NCBI GenBank assembly: GCA_035310985.1
Contig: DATGDH010000029.1
Location: 67,551 to 131,550 of the forward strand
Origin: DAHVFK01 sp035310985
GTDB lineage: Bacteria; Pseudomonadota; Gammaproteobacteria; Burkholderiales; SG8-39
Length of the DNA stretch: 64,000 nucleotides
Direction of reading: 5' to 3'
Shown here: piece by piece, positions 26,425-34,956 of the stretch
Layout of the letters: each line of letters begins with the position of its first letter
Numbering within the stretch: the first letter of the stretch is position 1
Notes under the pieces: generated by a model
The model's database searches: none
Told to the model about the DNA's origin: nothing
Seen by the model: only the letters and a program-made list of their open reading frames with translations
Program-made: the position numbers and the translations under genes

Positions 26425-26521
26425 TCGTATTGCTGCGCTGCACAAATCAGCGCCGGGAGCACCACCCGATCATAGCTGTACCAGACCGCCGACCCAATCA
26501 ACCGATCACAGGAGCCAGACC

Positions 26522-27064
26522 ATGTACGTTACCCCCGAACAAATTCAGACTGCCAACAAGGCCAACGTAGAAGCCGTTCTCTCGCTCGCCGCGACCCAGT
26601 TCGCCGCGCTGGAGAAGCTCGCCAACCTGAACGCAAATGCGATCAGGGCCGCGTTTGAGGACTCGCTCGCCAATACGCGCGCGCTGCTCGGCGCGAAGGA
26701 CGTGCAGGAATTCGTGAACCTGCAAAGCACCCTGGCGCAGCCCGCCATCGAGAAGGCGATCGCCTATTCGAAGAGCGCCTACGAAGTCGCCACCGAAGCG
26801 AACAGCGAACTTTCGAAGATGGCGGAGAAGCGCATTGCCGAGTGGAATGAGAACTTCGTTTCGATCCTCGACAAGGCGACCAAGAACGCGCCCGCCGGTT
26901 CGGACGTTGCCGTCGCCGCGGTGAAATCGATGCTTGCTGCGGCCAACTCGGCGTACGACAACCTCAGCAAGGTCGCCAAGCAGGCGACCGAGATCGCTGA
27001 AGCGAACGTCACCGCCGCGACCGAGACGGTGAAGGGACTGAGCAAGGCAAAAAAGGCCGCCTGA
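26522..27064 (+). CDS. phaP: Phasin family protein (polyhydroxyalkanoate granule coat)
   Basis: 180 aa, all-helical and alanine-rich with no signal peptide. It matches the phasin_2 type: VTPEQIQTANKANVEAVLSLAATQFAALEKLANLN, shown here by its parts TPEQIQTANKANVEA and QFAALEKLANLN, then AIAYSKSAYEVATEANSEL and a lysine-rich end (LSKAKKAA). Phasins coat polyhydroxybutyrate granules and set their size and number. It is a single gene with a strong promoter, an operator-like repeat and a strong terminator, as expected for an abundant regulated protein. No PHA synthase is in the window. Confidence 0.94.
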   Translation: MYVTPEQIQTANKANVEAVLSLAATQFAALEKLANLNANAIRAAFEDSLANTRALLGAKDVQEFVNLQSTLAQPAIEKAIAYSKSAYEVATEANSELSKMAEKRIAEWNENFVSILDKATKNAPAGSDVAVAAVKSMLAAANSAYDNLSKVAKQATEIAEANVTAATETVKGLSKAKKAA

Positions 27065-27163
27065 GTCCCGCTGCGCGCTCGCGGGCGGCGGCGAAACGCC
27101 GCCCCCTGCGTGGTCAAGGACCAGGTGTCACGCGGGCCGCTCGGTCCGCGAAGCGCAAGTAGC

Positions 27164-27198
27164 AAAAAGGCCCGGGAGTCCTCCCGGGCCCTTTTTTT
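27164..27198. terminator. Rho-independent terminator after the phasin gene
   Basis: GGCCCGGGAG and CTCCCGGGCC form a perfect 10-bp stem with a very short TC loop, flanked by an A run on the left and T8 on the right. It can end both the phasin transcript and the convergent hrpA-EI24-CinA-like operon. Confidence 0.93.
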
Positions 27199-27954
27199 TC
27201 AGGGTTCGCGAAACGGAAATCCCGCTCGCTCCAGGCCGGCGCGCAGGTCGACCAACGCCTGCCCGACCTCGGCCGGGTCGCCGCGCACGCCGAGCTCGAC
27301 GTGCCTGCGACTGCCATCCTCGCTCATGGAAGGCAGGCTGAACACCTTGACGCCGGGATAGCGCGCACCGAGCGTCTCCATAAGCGCGATCAGCTGGCTT
27401 TCACCCGCCTCGAAGACGAGCACCGAAGCCTCGCTCCAGCGGTCGCGGTCGAACAGGTGCCGATAGCGGTTGTCGAGCACCCATTCCACCATCGGCCAGG
27501 CCATCTGCGGGAAGCCGGGCACGAAATGGTGCTCGCCAAGCGAGAAGCCCGGCACTCGGTTGACCGGGTTCGGAATGATCTTCGCGCCCAGCGGAAACTC
27601 GACCATCATGAGGCGTTGCGGCGTAAGCTCGGCACCGAAGCGCGCGCGCAGCTCGCGCGCGCCTTCGGGATGCACGGCGAGCGCCGTTCCGAAGGCCGCC
27701 GCCGCGCATTGGCGGGTGTAGTCGTCGGGCGTGGCGCCGATGCCACCGAAACTGAAAACGATGTCGCCCGATGCGAATGTCCGCTTGAGCGCCGCGGTCA
27801 GCCGAGCCGGATCGTCGCCGTGATACTCACAGAATGCGAGCCGCAGGCCGCGCCCGGCCAGTGCCGCGACGAGAAATCCGAAGTGCTTGTCCTGGCGCTT
27901 GCCGACCAGGATCTCGTCGCCGATCACCAGCGCGCCGAATGCCGCGTCAGTCAT
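27199..27954 (-). CDS. CinA-like molybdopterin-binding domain protein
   Basis: 251 aa. It starts TDAAFGALVIGDEILVGKRQDKH and carries SFGGIGATPDDYTRQ, the GGxGxTxDD motif of the MoaB/CinA N-terminal (molybdopterin-binding-like) fold. This is the short COG1058-type protein without the CinA amidase domain. Related proteins hydrolyse nucleotide by-products such as ADP-ribose; activity here is not known. Its ATG overlaps the EI24 gene stop as ATGA. Last gene of the minus-strand hrpA-EI24 group. Confidence 0.9.
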   Translation of the reverse strand: MTDAAFGALVIGDEILVGKRQDKHFGFLVAALAGRGLRLAFCEYHGDDPARLTAALKRTFASGDIVFSFGGIGATPDDYTRQCAAAAFGTALAVHPEGARELRARFGAELTPQRLMMVEFPLGAKIIPNPVNRVPGFSLGEHHFVPGFPQMAWPMVEWVLDNRYRHLFDRDRWSEASVLVFEAGESQLIALMETLGARYPGVKVFSLPSMSEDGSRRHVELGVRGDPAEVGQALVDLRAGLERAGFPFREP

Positions 27955-28697
27955 GACGGCACGATCTCCGCCTCGATAGGTTTCTCGCGCAGCGCCGCGA
28001 GCCCTGCGAGCAGGTAGTGCACGAACGCCAGGCCGAACAGCACCGGCGCGAACAGCCCGACGATCGGCACATAGGCGACCAGCGCGAGCACGACGCCAAG
28101 CAGGTACATGGCGACCCGGCGTTCGGAGAACACCGCTCGCATCTCGCGCCGGTCGGCATGTTCGGCGAGCGCGTCGTAGCGCAGGATGCGCTGGTTGACC
28201 CAGCCCATGATCGCCACCGGGATGGCGGGCCACAGCGGCGGGAAGATCCAGAACGGGATGCTCAGCATCCCGAGCAGCGCGAGCCCCAGCAGCGCGACGA
28301 CGCTGTTCCAAATGCTGCCTGCGAAGCTTCCGCCGTGCCGCCGTGCGAGCGTCGCAAAGGAGCGCCGGGCGACGTGGTCGACCATCGCCGGCATGCCGAA
28401 CACCCCAAGCAGGAGCAGCGCAGTGAGCTGGATGAGCGGCACGAGACATACGATCACGAGCACCTTCGCGCCGAGCAACGCGAACGTGCCCGCGTCCCAG
28501 TGCACGAAGAAGGTGGCGCTCTCGATCAACCCGCGCAACACGTCGGCGAGCCAAAGCACCAGGCCCGTCCAGCACCAGATCGCCACTGCGCCCCAGAGCG
28601 CGACCGCGATCAGCACCGGCCACAGCATGAGCCACAGCATTCGCGGATGAAGCAGGTTGGCGAAAGCGAATGAGAGCGAAGGACCGATGCCGCGCAT
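27951..28697 (-). CDS. EI24 domain-containing membrane protein
   Basis: 248 aa with about six hydrophobic segments, beginning SLSFAFANLLHPRMLWLMLWP. The EI24/CysZ-like family is indicated by MPAMVDHVARRSFATLARRHGGS and by the WPAIPVAIMGWVNQRILRYDALAEHAD region. EI24 proteins are poorly characterised; CysZ relatives transport sulfate. It starts 5 bases after hrpA and overlaps the CinA-like gene, so the three form an operon. Confidence 0.85.
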   Translation of the reverse strand: MRGIGPSLSFAFANLLHPRMLWLMLWPVLIAVALWGAVAIWCWTGLVLWLADVLRGLIESATFFVHWDAGTFALLGAKVLVIVCLVPLIQLTALLLLGVFGMPAMVDHVARRSFATLARRHGGSFAGSIWNSVVALLGLALLGMLSIPFWIFPPLWPAIPVAIMGWVNQRILRYDALAEHADRREMRAVFSERRVAMYLLGVVLALVAYVPIVGLFAPVLFGLAFVHYLLAGLAALREKPIEAEIVPS

Positions 28698-28702
28698 GGA
28701 AC

Positions 28703-31700
28703 TCAGTATTGTGTGCGTTTAATACTGTGCCACAACTTCGTCAGTCGCTTTGGCGACACCGGCACCGGCGTCTTCAGCTCCTGCGCAAACAGGGATACGC
28801 GCAACTCCTCGAGAAGCCAGCCGAACTGCTCGAGCTCCGCAGCGGGCGCGCCCTGCCGGGCGCGCGCGGCGTGCTCGCGCCTCCAGGCGTTCTGCAGCGG
28901 CGCGAGCTCGGCCATCAGGCGCGCGTCGCGCGCGGGGTCGGCGCGCAGCTTGTCCAGGCGCAACACCGCGGCTTTCAGGTAACGCGGAAGGTGCTGCATG
29001 CGCTCCCAGGAGGTCTGCGACAGGAAATGCGGGTGAAGCAGCCGCCCTGTGCTCGCCCTGATATCCGTGACGGCGTCCGGGAAGGACTTGGCGGCCGCGG
29101 CGAGGCGCTTTTGCAGCTGCACGTGCTCGGCGAGGATGGTCGCCGCCAGGCGGAGGATTTCCTGCGCGATCAGGTTCAGGCGACCTCGCCCGTCCTCGAT
29201 GCGCTGTGCGAAGTCGTCTTGACGCATCGGCAGCGACTCGGCGAGGAAACTGCGCTCGAGCGCAGCACCGACGATCTCGTCCTTCAGCTCGACGTCGCGC
29301 GCAAGCTGAGCGAACTGCAGGTTGAGCGCGTTGTCCCGCGCCACGGCTTTTTCGATGTCGCGAATGCGCTCGCGGAAGGCGAGCGCCAGCAGGCGCCTCA
29401 CACCGGCGCGGTGCACTTCGCGCGCGCGCTCGGGGGAGTCGAATACCTGCAGCGTGACGCCGTCGCCGGCGTCGACCAGCGCCGGATATCCGACCAGCGT
29501 CCGGCCGCCGCGCTCGATCTCCATGACTTCGGCCAGGTCGCCGAAGCTCCAGCTGCGGTAGCGCTCGCCTTCGGCGACCGGCGCCTGCTCGCGCAGCGCC
29601 GCTTCGGATTCGGGTGCGAGCACACGTTTCAGAGCGACGAGATTGCGACCCAGGCCGAGCTGGCGCCCGTGCTCGTCAATTACGCGAAAGTTCATCTGCA
29701 GGTGCGGCGGCGCGGAGTCCGGCCGGATGGCGTCGATGGGCACCTCGAGATTAAGACGGTCGCGAATGTAGCGCGCGAGCGCCGTGCTCAGCGCCACGTC
29801 GGCGGGTTGCGCCGCCGCAACGAACTCTTCGGCGAATTCGTCCAGCGGACCGAGCTTTTGACGCAGCCGCTGTGGCAGCGACTTGGCGAGTGACCGGATC
29901 TTTTCCTTCAGCAGCCCCGGCACCAGCCATTCGCAGCGCGCCACCGGCAGCTGGTTCAGCAGCGCGACGGGGACGGTCATCGTGACGCCGTCGCGCGCCG
30001 AGCCCGGCTCGAAGTGGTACTCCAGCTCGAACTCGTTCGCCCCGAGGCGCAGCCGCGGCGGGAAATTGTGCGTAGTGATGCCTGCGGCCTCGTGCCGCAT
30101 CAGGTCACTGCGCTCGAGGTACAGTAACTTCGGTTTCGCGCGCTCGGCTTCCCTGCGCCAGGTTTCGAATTCCGCGCCGCTGTGCACGCCCTCAGGCACG
30201 CGCGCATCGTAGAAGGCGAAGATCAGCTCGTCGTCCACTAGGATGTCGGGTCGGCGCGACTTGTGTTCGAGCTTCTCGATGTCGTGCACCAGCTTGCGGT
30301 TGTGCGCGAAGAACGGCGCGCGCGTGTCGTAATCACCCTCGACCAGCGCGGAGCGGATGAAGATGTCGCGCGCCTCGGCGGGCTCGAATTGGCCGTAATC
30401 GACGCGCCGGTTGGCATATACGGGCAGCCCGTAGAGCGTCCCGCTTTCCAAAGCCACCACCTGCGCACGCGTCTTCTCCCAGTGCGGTCGATCCCGGTGG
30501 CGCTTGATCACGTGGGAGCCAAGTTCCTCGAGCCACTTGGGGTCGATCGACGCCACCGTGCGCGCGAAAAGGCGCGTCGTCTCGACCAGCTCGGCGGCAA
30601 CGATCCATTTGCCCGGCTTCGTGGTCCACGATCCCGGATGCATCCGGAACTTGATGCCGCGCGCCCCAGCATATGCGCCGCCCTCCTCGTCGCGCATGCC
30701 GACGTTGCCCAGCAGCCCGCTGAGCAGCGCGCGGTGAATCGCGCGATAGCCCGCGGGAGTCGCCGGGTCGGAGCGCGACGCGCGCCAGCCGAGCTCGGAC
30801 ACCATGGCATGCAGCTGGCCGTGAACGTCGCGCCACTCGCGCATGCGCGGAACCGAGATGAAGTTCTCGCGGCAAGCCTTCTCCCACCGGCCTTCGAACA
30901 GCTTCCAAATCTTGAGATAAGAGAGAAAATCGGAGCGCTCGTCCGCATAGCGCGCGTGCCGCTCGTCGGCGGCCCCCGCGTTCTCCATGGGCCGCAGGCG
31001 CGGATCCTGGGCCGAGAGCGCCGCGCCGATGACGAGCAGTTGATCCAGGCAGCCTTCGCGGCGGGCGGCAAGCAGCATGCGGCCAATGCGCGGATCGACC
31101 GGCAGGCCGGCCAGCTCGCGGCCTGCGTCGGTCAACTCGTTCGCCTCGTCGACCGCGCCGAGCTCGGCGAGCAGCGCATAGCCGTCGGCGATGGCGCGCG
31201 GACTGGGCGCATCGAGAAAAGGGAACTCCTCGATGCGTCCGAGTCCGAGGCTCTTGGCGCGTAGGATCACCGCAGCGAGCGATGAGCGCAGCACCTCAGG
31301 ATCGGTGTAGGGCGCGCGCCGCGCATAGTCTTCCTCGTCGTACAGGCGTATGCAGATACCGTCGCGCACCCGACCGCAGCGCCCGGCGCGCTGCGTGGCC
31401 GCCGCCTGCGACACGCTCTCGACGTGCAGTTGCTCGACCTTGTTGCGGTAGCTGTAGCGCTTGACGCGCGCGAGGCCGGTATCGACGACGTAGCGGATGC
31501 GCGGCACCGTAAGCGAGGTCTCGGCGACATTGGTGGCGAGCACGATGCGCCGCGCCGTGCCCGGCCGGAAAACGCGGTCCTGCTCCGCGGCGGACAGGCG
31601 CGAATAGAGAGGCAGGATCTCGGTGTGCGGCGGATGATGCTTGCGGAGGACTTCTGCAGCGTCGCGGATCTCTCGCTCGCCCGGAAGGAACACGAGCACG

Positions 31701-32416
31701 TCGCCGGGGCCCTGGGCGCACAGCTCGTCGACCGCCGCGGCGAGCGCCCGCTCCTCTTCCTCGCGCGTGGTGTCCTCAGCGTCGCCTTCGACGGGCCGGT
31801 AGCGCACTTCGACCGGATAGAGGCGTCCGGACACCTCGATCACCGGCGTGCCCCCGAAATGCTGCGCGAAGCGCGCGGCGTCGATAGTCGCCGAGGTGAC
31901 CACGAGCTTCAGATCGGGGCGTTGCGGCAGCAGCCGCTTCAGGTAGCCGAGCAGGAAGTCAATATTCAGGCTGCGCTCGTGCGCCTCGTCGATGATGATC
32001 GAATCGTACTGCCGCAGCTCGGGATCAGACTGTGTCTCGGCGAGCAGGATACCGTCGGTCATCAGCTTGACGACAGAGTCGCGACCGACCCTGTCCTGGA
32101 AGCGCACCCTGTAGCCGACCAGCGAACCGAGCTCGCTGCCGAGCTCCTCGGCGATGCGCGCGGCCACCGAGCGCGCGGCGATCCTGCGCGGCTGCGTGTG
32201 GCCGATCATGCCGGCGACACCGCGGCCCATGGCGAGCAGGATCTTCGGCAGCTGCGTGGTCTTGCCGGACCCCGTCTCGCCGCACACGATCACCACCTGG
32301 TGGCGTTCGACGGCAGCGCGGATCTCGTCGCGGCGCGCGCTCACCGGCAAAGCCGGATCGAACCTGGGGGGTGGCAGGCCGGCGAGACGCTCGGCGCGTG
32401 TCGAGGCGGAATTCAA
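28703..32416 (-). CDS. hrpA: ATP-dependent RNA helicase HrpA
   Basis: 1237 aa from a TTG start at 32416. DEAH-box helicase with Walker A VCGETGSGKTTQLPK (about residue 48), DEAH motif IIDEAHERSLN, VTSATIDAARF (motif III), TNVAETSLTVPRIRYVVDTG and QRAGRCGRVRDG (motif VI). It has the long C-terminal region typical of HrpA (DUF3418-type), with LVPGLLKEKIRSLAKSLP. HrpA has been linked to mRNA processing and to rescue of stalled ribosomes. First gene of the operon. The exact start is uncertain because no good ribosome site precedes the TTG. Confidence 0.96.
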   Translation of the reverse strand: MNSASTRAERLAGLPPPRFDPALPVSARRDEIRAAVERHQVVIVCGETGSGKTTQLPKILLAMGRGVAGMIGHTQPRRIAARSVAARIAEELGSELGSLVGYRVRFQDRVGRDSVVKLMTDGILLAETQSDPELRQYDSIIIDEAHERSLNIDFLLGYLKRLLPQRPDLKLVVTSATIDAARFAQHFGGTPVIEVSGRLYPVEVRYRPVEGDAEDTTREEEERALAAAVDELCAQGPGDVLVFLPGEREIRDAAEVLRKHHPPHTEILPLYSRLSAAEQDRVFRPGTARRIVLATNVAETSLTVPRIRYVVDTGLARVKRYSYRNKVEQLHVESVSQAAATQRAGRCGRVRDGICIRLYDEEDYARRAPYTDPEVLRSSLAAVILRAKSLGLGRIEEFPFLDAPSPRAIADGYALLAELGAVDEANELTDAGRELAGLPVDPRIGRMLLAARREGCLDQLLVIGAALSAQDPRLRPMENAGAADERHARYADERSDFLSYLKIWKLFEGRWEKACRENFISVPRMREWRDVHGQLHAMVSELGWRASRSDPATPAGYRAIHRALLSGLLGNVGMRDEEGGAYAGARGIKFRMHPGSWTTKPGKWIVAAELVETTRLFARTVASIDPKWLEELGSHVIKRHRDRPHWEKTRAQVVALESGTLYGLPVYANRRVDYGQFEPAEARDIFIRSALVEGDYDTRAPFFAHNRKLVHDIEKLEHKSRRPDILVDDELIFAFYDARVPEGVHSGAEFETWRREAERAKPKLLYLERSDLMRHEAAGITTHNFPPRLRLGANEFELEYHFEPGSARDGVTMTVPVALLNQLPVARCEWLVPGLLKEKIRSLAKSLPQRLRQKLGPLDEFAEEFVAAAQPADVALSTALARYIRDRLNLEVPIDAIRPDSAPPHLQMNFRVIDEHGRQLGLGRNLVALKRVLAPESEAALREQAPVAEGERYRSWSFGDLAEVMEIERGGRTLVGYPALVDAGDGVTLQVFDSPERAREVHRAGVRRLLALAFRERIRDIEKAVARDNALNLQFAQLARDVELKDEIVGAALERSFLAESLPMRQDDFAQRIEDGRGRLNLIAQEILRLAATILAEHVQLQKRLAAAAKSFPDAVTDIRASTGRLLHPHFLSQTSWERMQHLPRYLKAAVLRLDKLRADPARDARLMAELAPLQNAWRREHAARARQGAPAAELEQFGWLLEELRVSLFAQELKTPVPVSPKRLTKLWHSIKRTQY

Positions 32417-32531
32417 TGCGCGCCCATTCTAGCGCGGCCCGCTCCCGTGCCCCTTGGGGCCCGATTGCCAGATTCGCGCCGAGCAATGTACCCTCTCGAC
32501 CCGAGGCCCGCGCTGCGGGGAGGAGGAGTGG

Positions 32532-32591
32532 ATGGTCTGCACATGCCGTCGCGCGGGCACCGCGCGCGTGAGCGCTCGTGACGTCGCCTAG
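32532..32591 (+). CDS. Putative 19-codon leader frame overlapping the livG start
   Basis: ATG at 32532 lies 5 bases after a strong AGGAGG ribosome site and encodes MVCTCRRAGTARVSARDVA, stopping with TAG at 32589-32591, 12 bases past the livG GTG at 32578. The livG frame has a stop (TGA 32569-32571) just before its GTG and no ribosome site of its own, so the strong site serves only this short frame. It may couple translation into the transporter operon. No known peptide function. Confidence 0.35.
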   Translation: MVCTCRRAGTARVSARDVA

Positions 32592-33354
32592 CAGCATTCT
32601 GGAAGTCCGTGACGTCGCCGTGCAATTCGGCGGCATCGTCGCGCTCGACGGCGTGAGCTTCGAGGTGCCGCGCGGCGGCATCCTCGGGCTGATCGGGCCC
32701 AACGGCGCCGGCAAGACCACACTGTTCAATTGCCTGAGCTGCCTATACGTTCCGACCTCCGGTGACATCCTGTTCGAGGGACGCTCGATCCTCGGTGTCC
32801 GCTCGCATCGCATGGCGGGCATCGGCGTCGGACGCACGTTCCAGAACCTGGCGCTGTTCCATCGCCTGACGGTACTAGAGAACGTGCTCGTGGGCGCGCA
32901 GACAAGAGGGCGCAGCGATTTCCTGTCCAATGCGCTGCGCCTGCCCTGGGTGCGGCGCGAGGAGCGGGTGCTCGAGGACAAGGCTTGGGCCCTGCTCGAG
33001 TACCTCGATCTGGAGCGGGTCGCGCATCTGCCTGCTGGCGCACTGCCTTTCGGCACGCAAAAGCGCGTGGAGCTCGCGCGCGCCCTCGCGAGCGAGCCGA
33101 AGCTCTTGCTGCTCGATGAGCCCGCGGGAGGCCTGAACCACGAGGAAGTCGAGGCATTGGGTCAGCTGTTCCGGAAGATCCGCGACGACATGCGCCTCAC
33201 CGTGCTGCTCGTCGAGCACCACATGAGCCTGGTGATGTCGATCTCCGAGCACGTCGTGGTGCTGAACTTCGGCCGCAAGATCTTCGAAGGGCTTCCCGCC
33301 GACGTGCAGAAGCACCCCGAAGTAATCGAAGCCTACCTCGGCACCGGACACTAA
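32578..33354 (+). CDS. livG: Branched-chain amino acid type ABC transporter ATP-binding protein (LivG)
   Basis: 258 aa from GTG 32578. Walker A LIGPNGAGKTTLFN (about residues 39-52), the LivG-type insert after GVGRTFQNLALFHRLTVLEN, the signature region LPFGTQKRVELARALA and Walker B LLLLDEPAGGLN. Cytoplasmic ATPase of a HAAT-family importer for branched-chain amino acids or related amides or acids. Its TAA overlaps the livF ATG (TAATG). First full gene of livG-livF-livH-livM-binding protein. Confidence 0.94.
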   Translation: MTSPSSILEVRDVAVQFGGIVALDGVSFEVPRGGILGLIGPNGAGKTTLFNCLSCLYVPTSGDILFEGRSILGVRSHRMAGIGVGRTFQNLALFHRLTVLENVLVGAQTRGRSDFLSNALRLPWVRREERVLEDKAWALLEYLDLERVAHLPAGALPFGTQKRVELARALASEPKLLLLDEPAGGLNHEEVEALGQLFRKIRDDMRLTVLLVEHHMSLVMSISEHVVVLNFGRKIFEGLPADVQKHPEVIEAYLGTGH

Positions 33355-34064
33355 TGGCGCTGCTCGAAGTCTCCAACCTCGAGGCCTTCTACGGCCAGAC
33401 GCAAGTGCTGCGCGGCCTGAGCTTCAACCTCGAGGAGGGCGGAGTGACGGCCATTCTCGGCGCGAACGGCGCCGGCAAGACGACCACGCTGCGCGCGATC
33501 TGCGGCATGGTGCGCACGAGCGGAGAGGTGCGCTTTGCCGGGGAGCGAATCACTGCGCGGGCAACAGAATCGATCGTGCGCTACGGCATCGCGCACGTGC
33601 CCGAAGGGCGCGGCACCTTCGTGCGCCTGAGTACCGAGCAAAACCTCAGGCTCGGCGCCTACGCACGCAAGGACGCCGCCGGCGTGGCCGACGACCTGGA
33701 GCGCGTCTACCGCTACTTTCCGCGCCTGAAAGAGCGCCGCAATCAGCAGGCGGGGACACTCTCGGGCGGCGAGCAGCAGATGCTCGCGGTCGGCCGGGCG
33801 CTGATGATGCGCCCTAAGCTGATGCTGCTCGACGAGCCTTCCTTCGGCCTGGCGCCGCTGCTCACCGAGGAGCTGTTCCGCATCCTGGGAGCGATCAGCC
33901 GCGAGCAGCAGGTGAGCATGCTGATAGTCGAGCAGAATGCATTGCTCGCGCTGGGGATCGCCGACCAGGCCTACCTGCTCGAGACCGGGCGCATCGTGAT
34001 GAGCGGCAAGGCGCAGGAAATCAGCCGCAACGAGAGCGTGCGCAAGGCCTACCTCGGATATTAG
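33354..34064 (+). CDS. livF: Branched-chain amino acid type ABC transporter ATP-binding protein (LivF)
   Basis: 236 aa, the second ATPase. Walker A ILGANGAGKTTTLRAI, signature LSGGEQQMLAVGRALM, Walker B LMLLDEPSFGLAP, and the LivF-type GIAHVPEGRGTFVRLSTEQNL. It pairs with LivG on the LivH/LivM membrane subunits. The start overlaps the livG stop and it is 10 bases before livH. Confidence 0.95.
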   Translation: MALLEVSNLEAFYGQTQVLRGLSFNLEEGGVTAILGANGAGKTTTLRAICGMVRTSGEVRFAGERITARATESIVRYGIAHVPEGRGTFVRLSTEQNLRLGAYARKDAAGVADDLERVYRYFPRLKERRNQQAGTLSGGEQQMLAVGRALMMRPKLMLLDEPSFGLAPLLTEELFRILGAISREQQVSMLIVEQNALLALGIADQAYLLETGRIVMSGKAQEISRNESVRKAYLGY

Positions 34065-34074
34065 GGAGCGCGCG

Positions 34075-34953
34075 ATGGATCTCTTTTTGCAGCAGACCTT
34101 CGACGGGCTCGCTTTCGGGGGCATCTACGCCTGTGTCGCGCTGGCGGTGGTAATGATCTATCAGGCCACCGATCACCTGAACTTTGCCCAAGGCGAGATG
34201 GCGATGTTCTCCACCTATATCGCATTCACGCTGTTGCATCATGGAGTGCCCTATTGGTGGGCGTTCCTGCTGACCATGGCGATCTCGTTCATCGGCGGAG
34301 TGCTGGTCGAGCGCATCATAGTGCGCCCGGTGGAAGGCACTTCGGTGCTGAACGAGGTCATCGTGTTCATCGGCCTGCTTGCCATCTTTAACTCGCTTGC
34401 CGGCTGGATCTGGGACTACACGATCAAACCCTTCCCGAGCCCCTTCCCTGACAAGGCGCCTTTCGGCATTACCTTCATTGGTCCGCACGATTTCGGCGTG
34501 ATCGGCGTGACGCTGATGGTGCTCGCCGCAGTGTTCCTGTTCTTTCGCTTCACCCCCGTGGGCCTGGCGATGCGAGCGGCGGCGCAGAATCCCGATTCGG
34601 CGCGGCTCGTGGGCATCCGCGTCGGCTGGATGCTCGCGCTCGGCTGGGGCCTCGCTGCGGCGATCGGGTCGGTGGCGGGCATGATGGTGGCGCCGATCGT
34701 ATTCCTCGAGCCAAACATGATGATGGGTATCCTGCTCTACGGCTTCGCCGGCGCGCTGCTCGGCGGCATCAGTAACCCGGTGGGAGCCGTTGCCGGCGGC
34801 TTCATGGTCGGAGTGCTGGAGAACTGGGTGGGCACTTATGTGCCCTTCGTTGGAAGCCAACTCAAGCTCACCGTGGCGCTCGTGCTGATCGTTACGGTGC
34901 TGGTGTTCCGGCCAAGCGGGCTTTTTGGTCACGTCGTCGTGAGAAGGGTCTAG
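34075..34953 (+). CDS. livH: Branched-chain amino acid type ABC transporter permease (LivH)
   Basis: 292 aa with about eight membrane segments. The start is typical of LivH: QQTFDGLAFGGIYACVALAV, then NFAQGEMAMFSTYIAF. The EAA-like loop region is AMRAAAQNPDSARLVGIRV, followed by ALLGGISNPVGAVAGGFMVGVLEN. It forms the inner-membrane channel with LivM, which begins 3 bases after its stop. Confidence 0.95.
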   Translation: MDLFLQQTFDGLAFGGIYACVALAVVMIYQATDHLNFAQGEMAMFSTYIAFTLLHHGVPYWWAFLLTMAISFIGGVLVERIIVRPVEGTSVLNEVIVFIGLLAIFNSLAGWIWDYTIKPFPSPFPDKAPFGITFIGPHDFGVIGVTLMVLAAVFLFFRFTPVGLAMRAAAQNPDSARLVGIRVGWMLALGWGLAAAIGSVAGMMVAPIVFLEPNMMMGILLYGFAGALLGGISNPVGAVAGGFMVGVLENWVGTYVPFVGSQLKLTVALVLIVTVLVFRPSGLFGHVVVRRV

Positions 34954-34956
34954 CCG

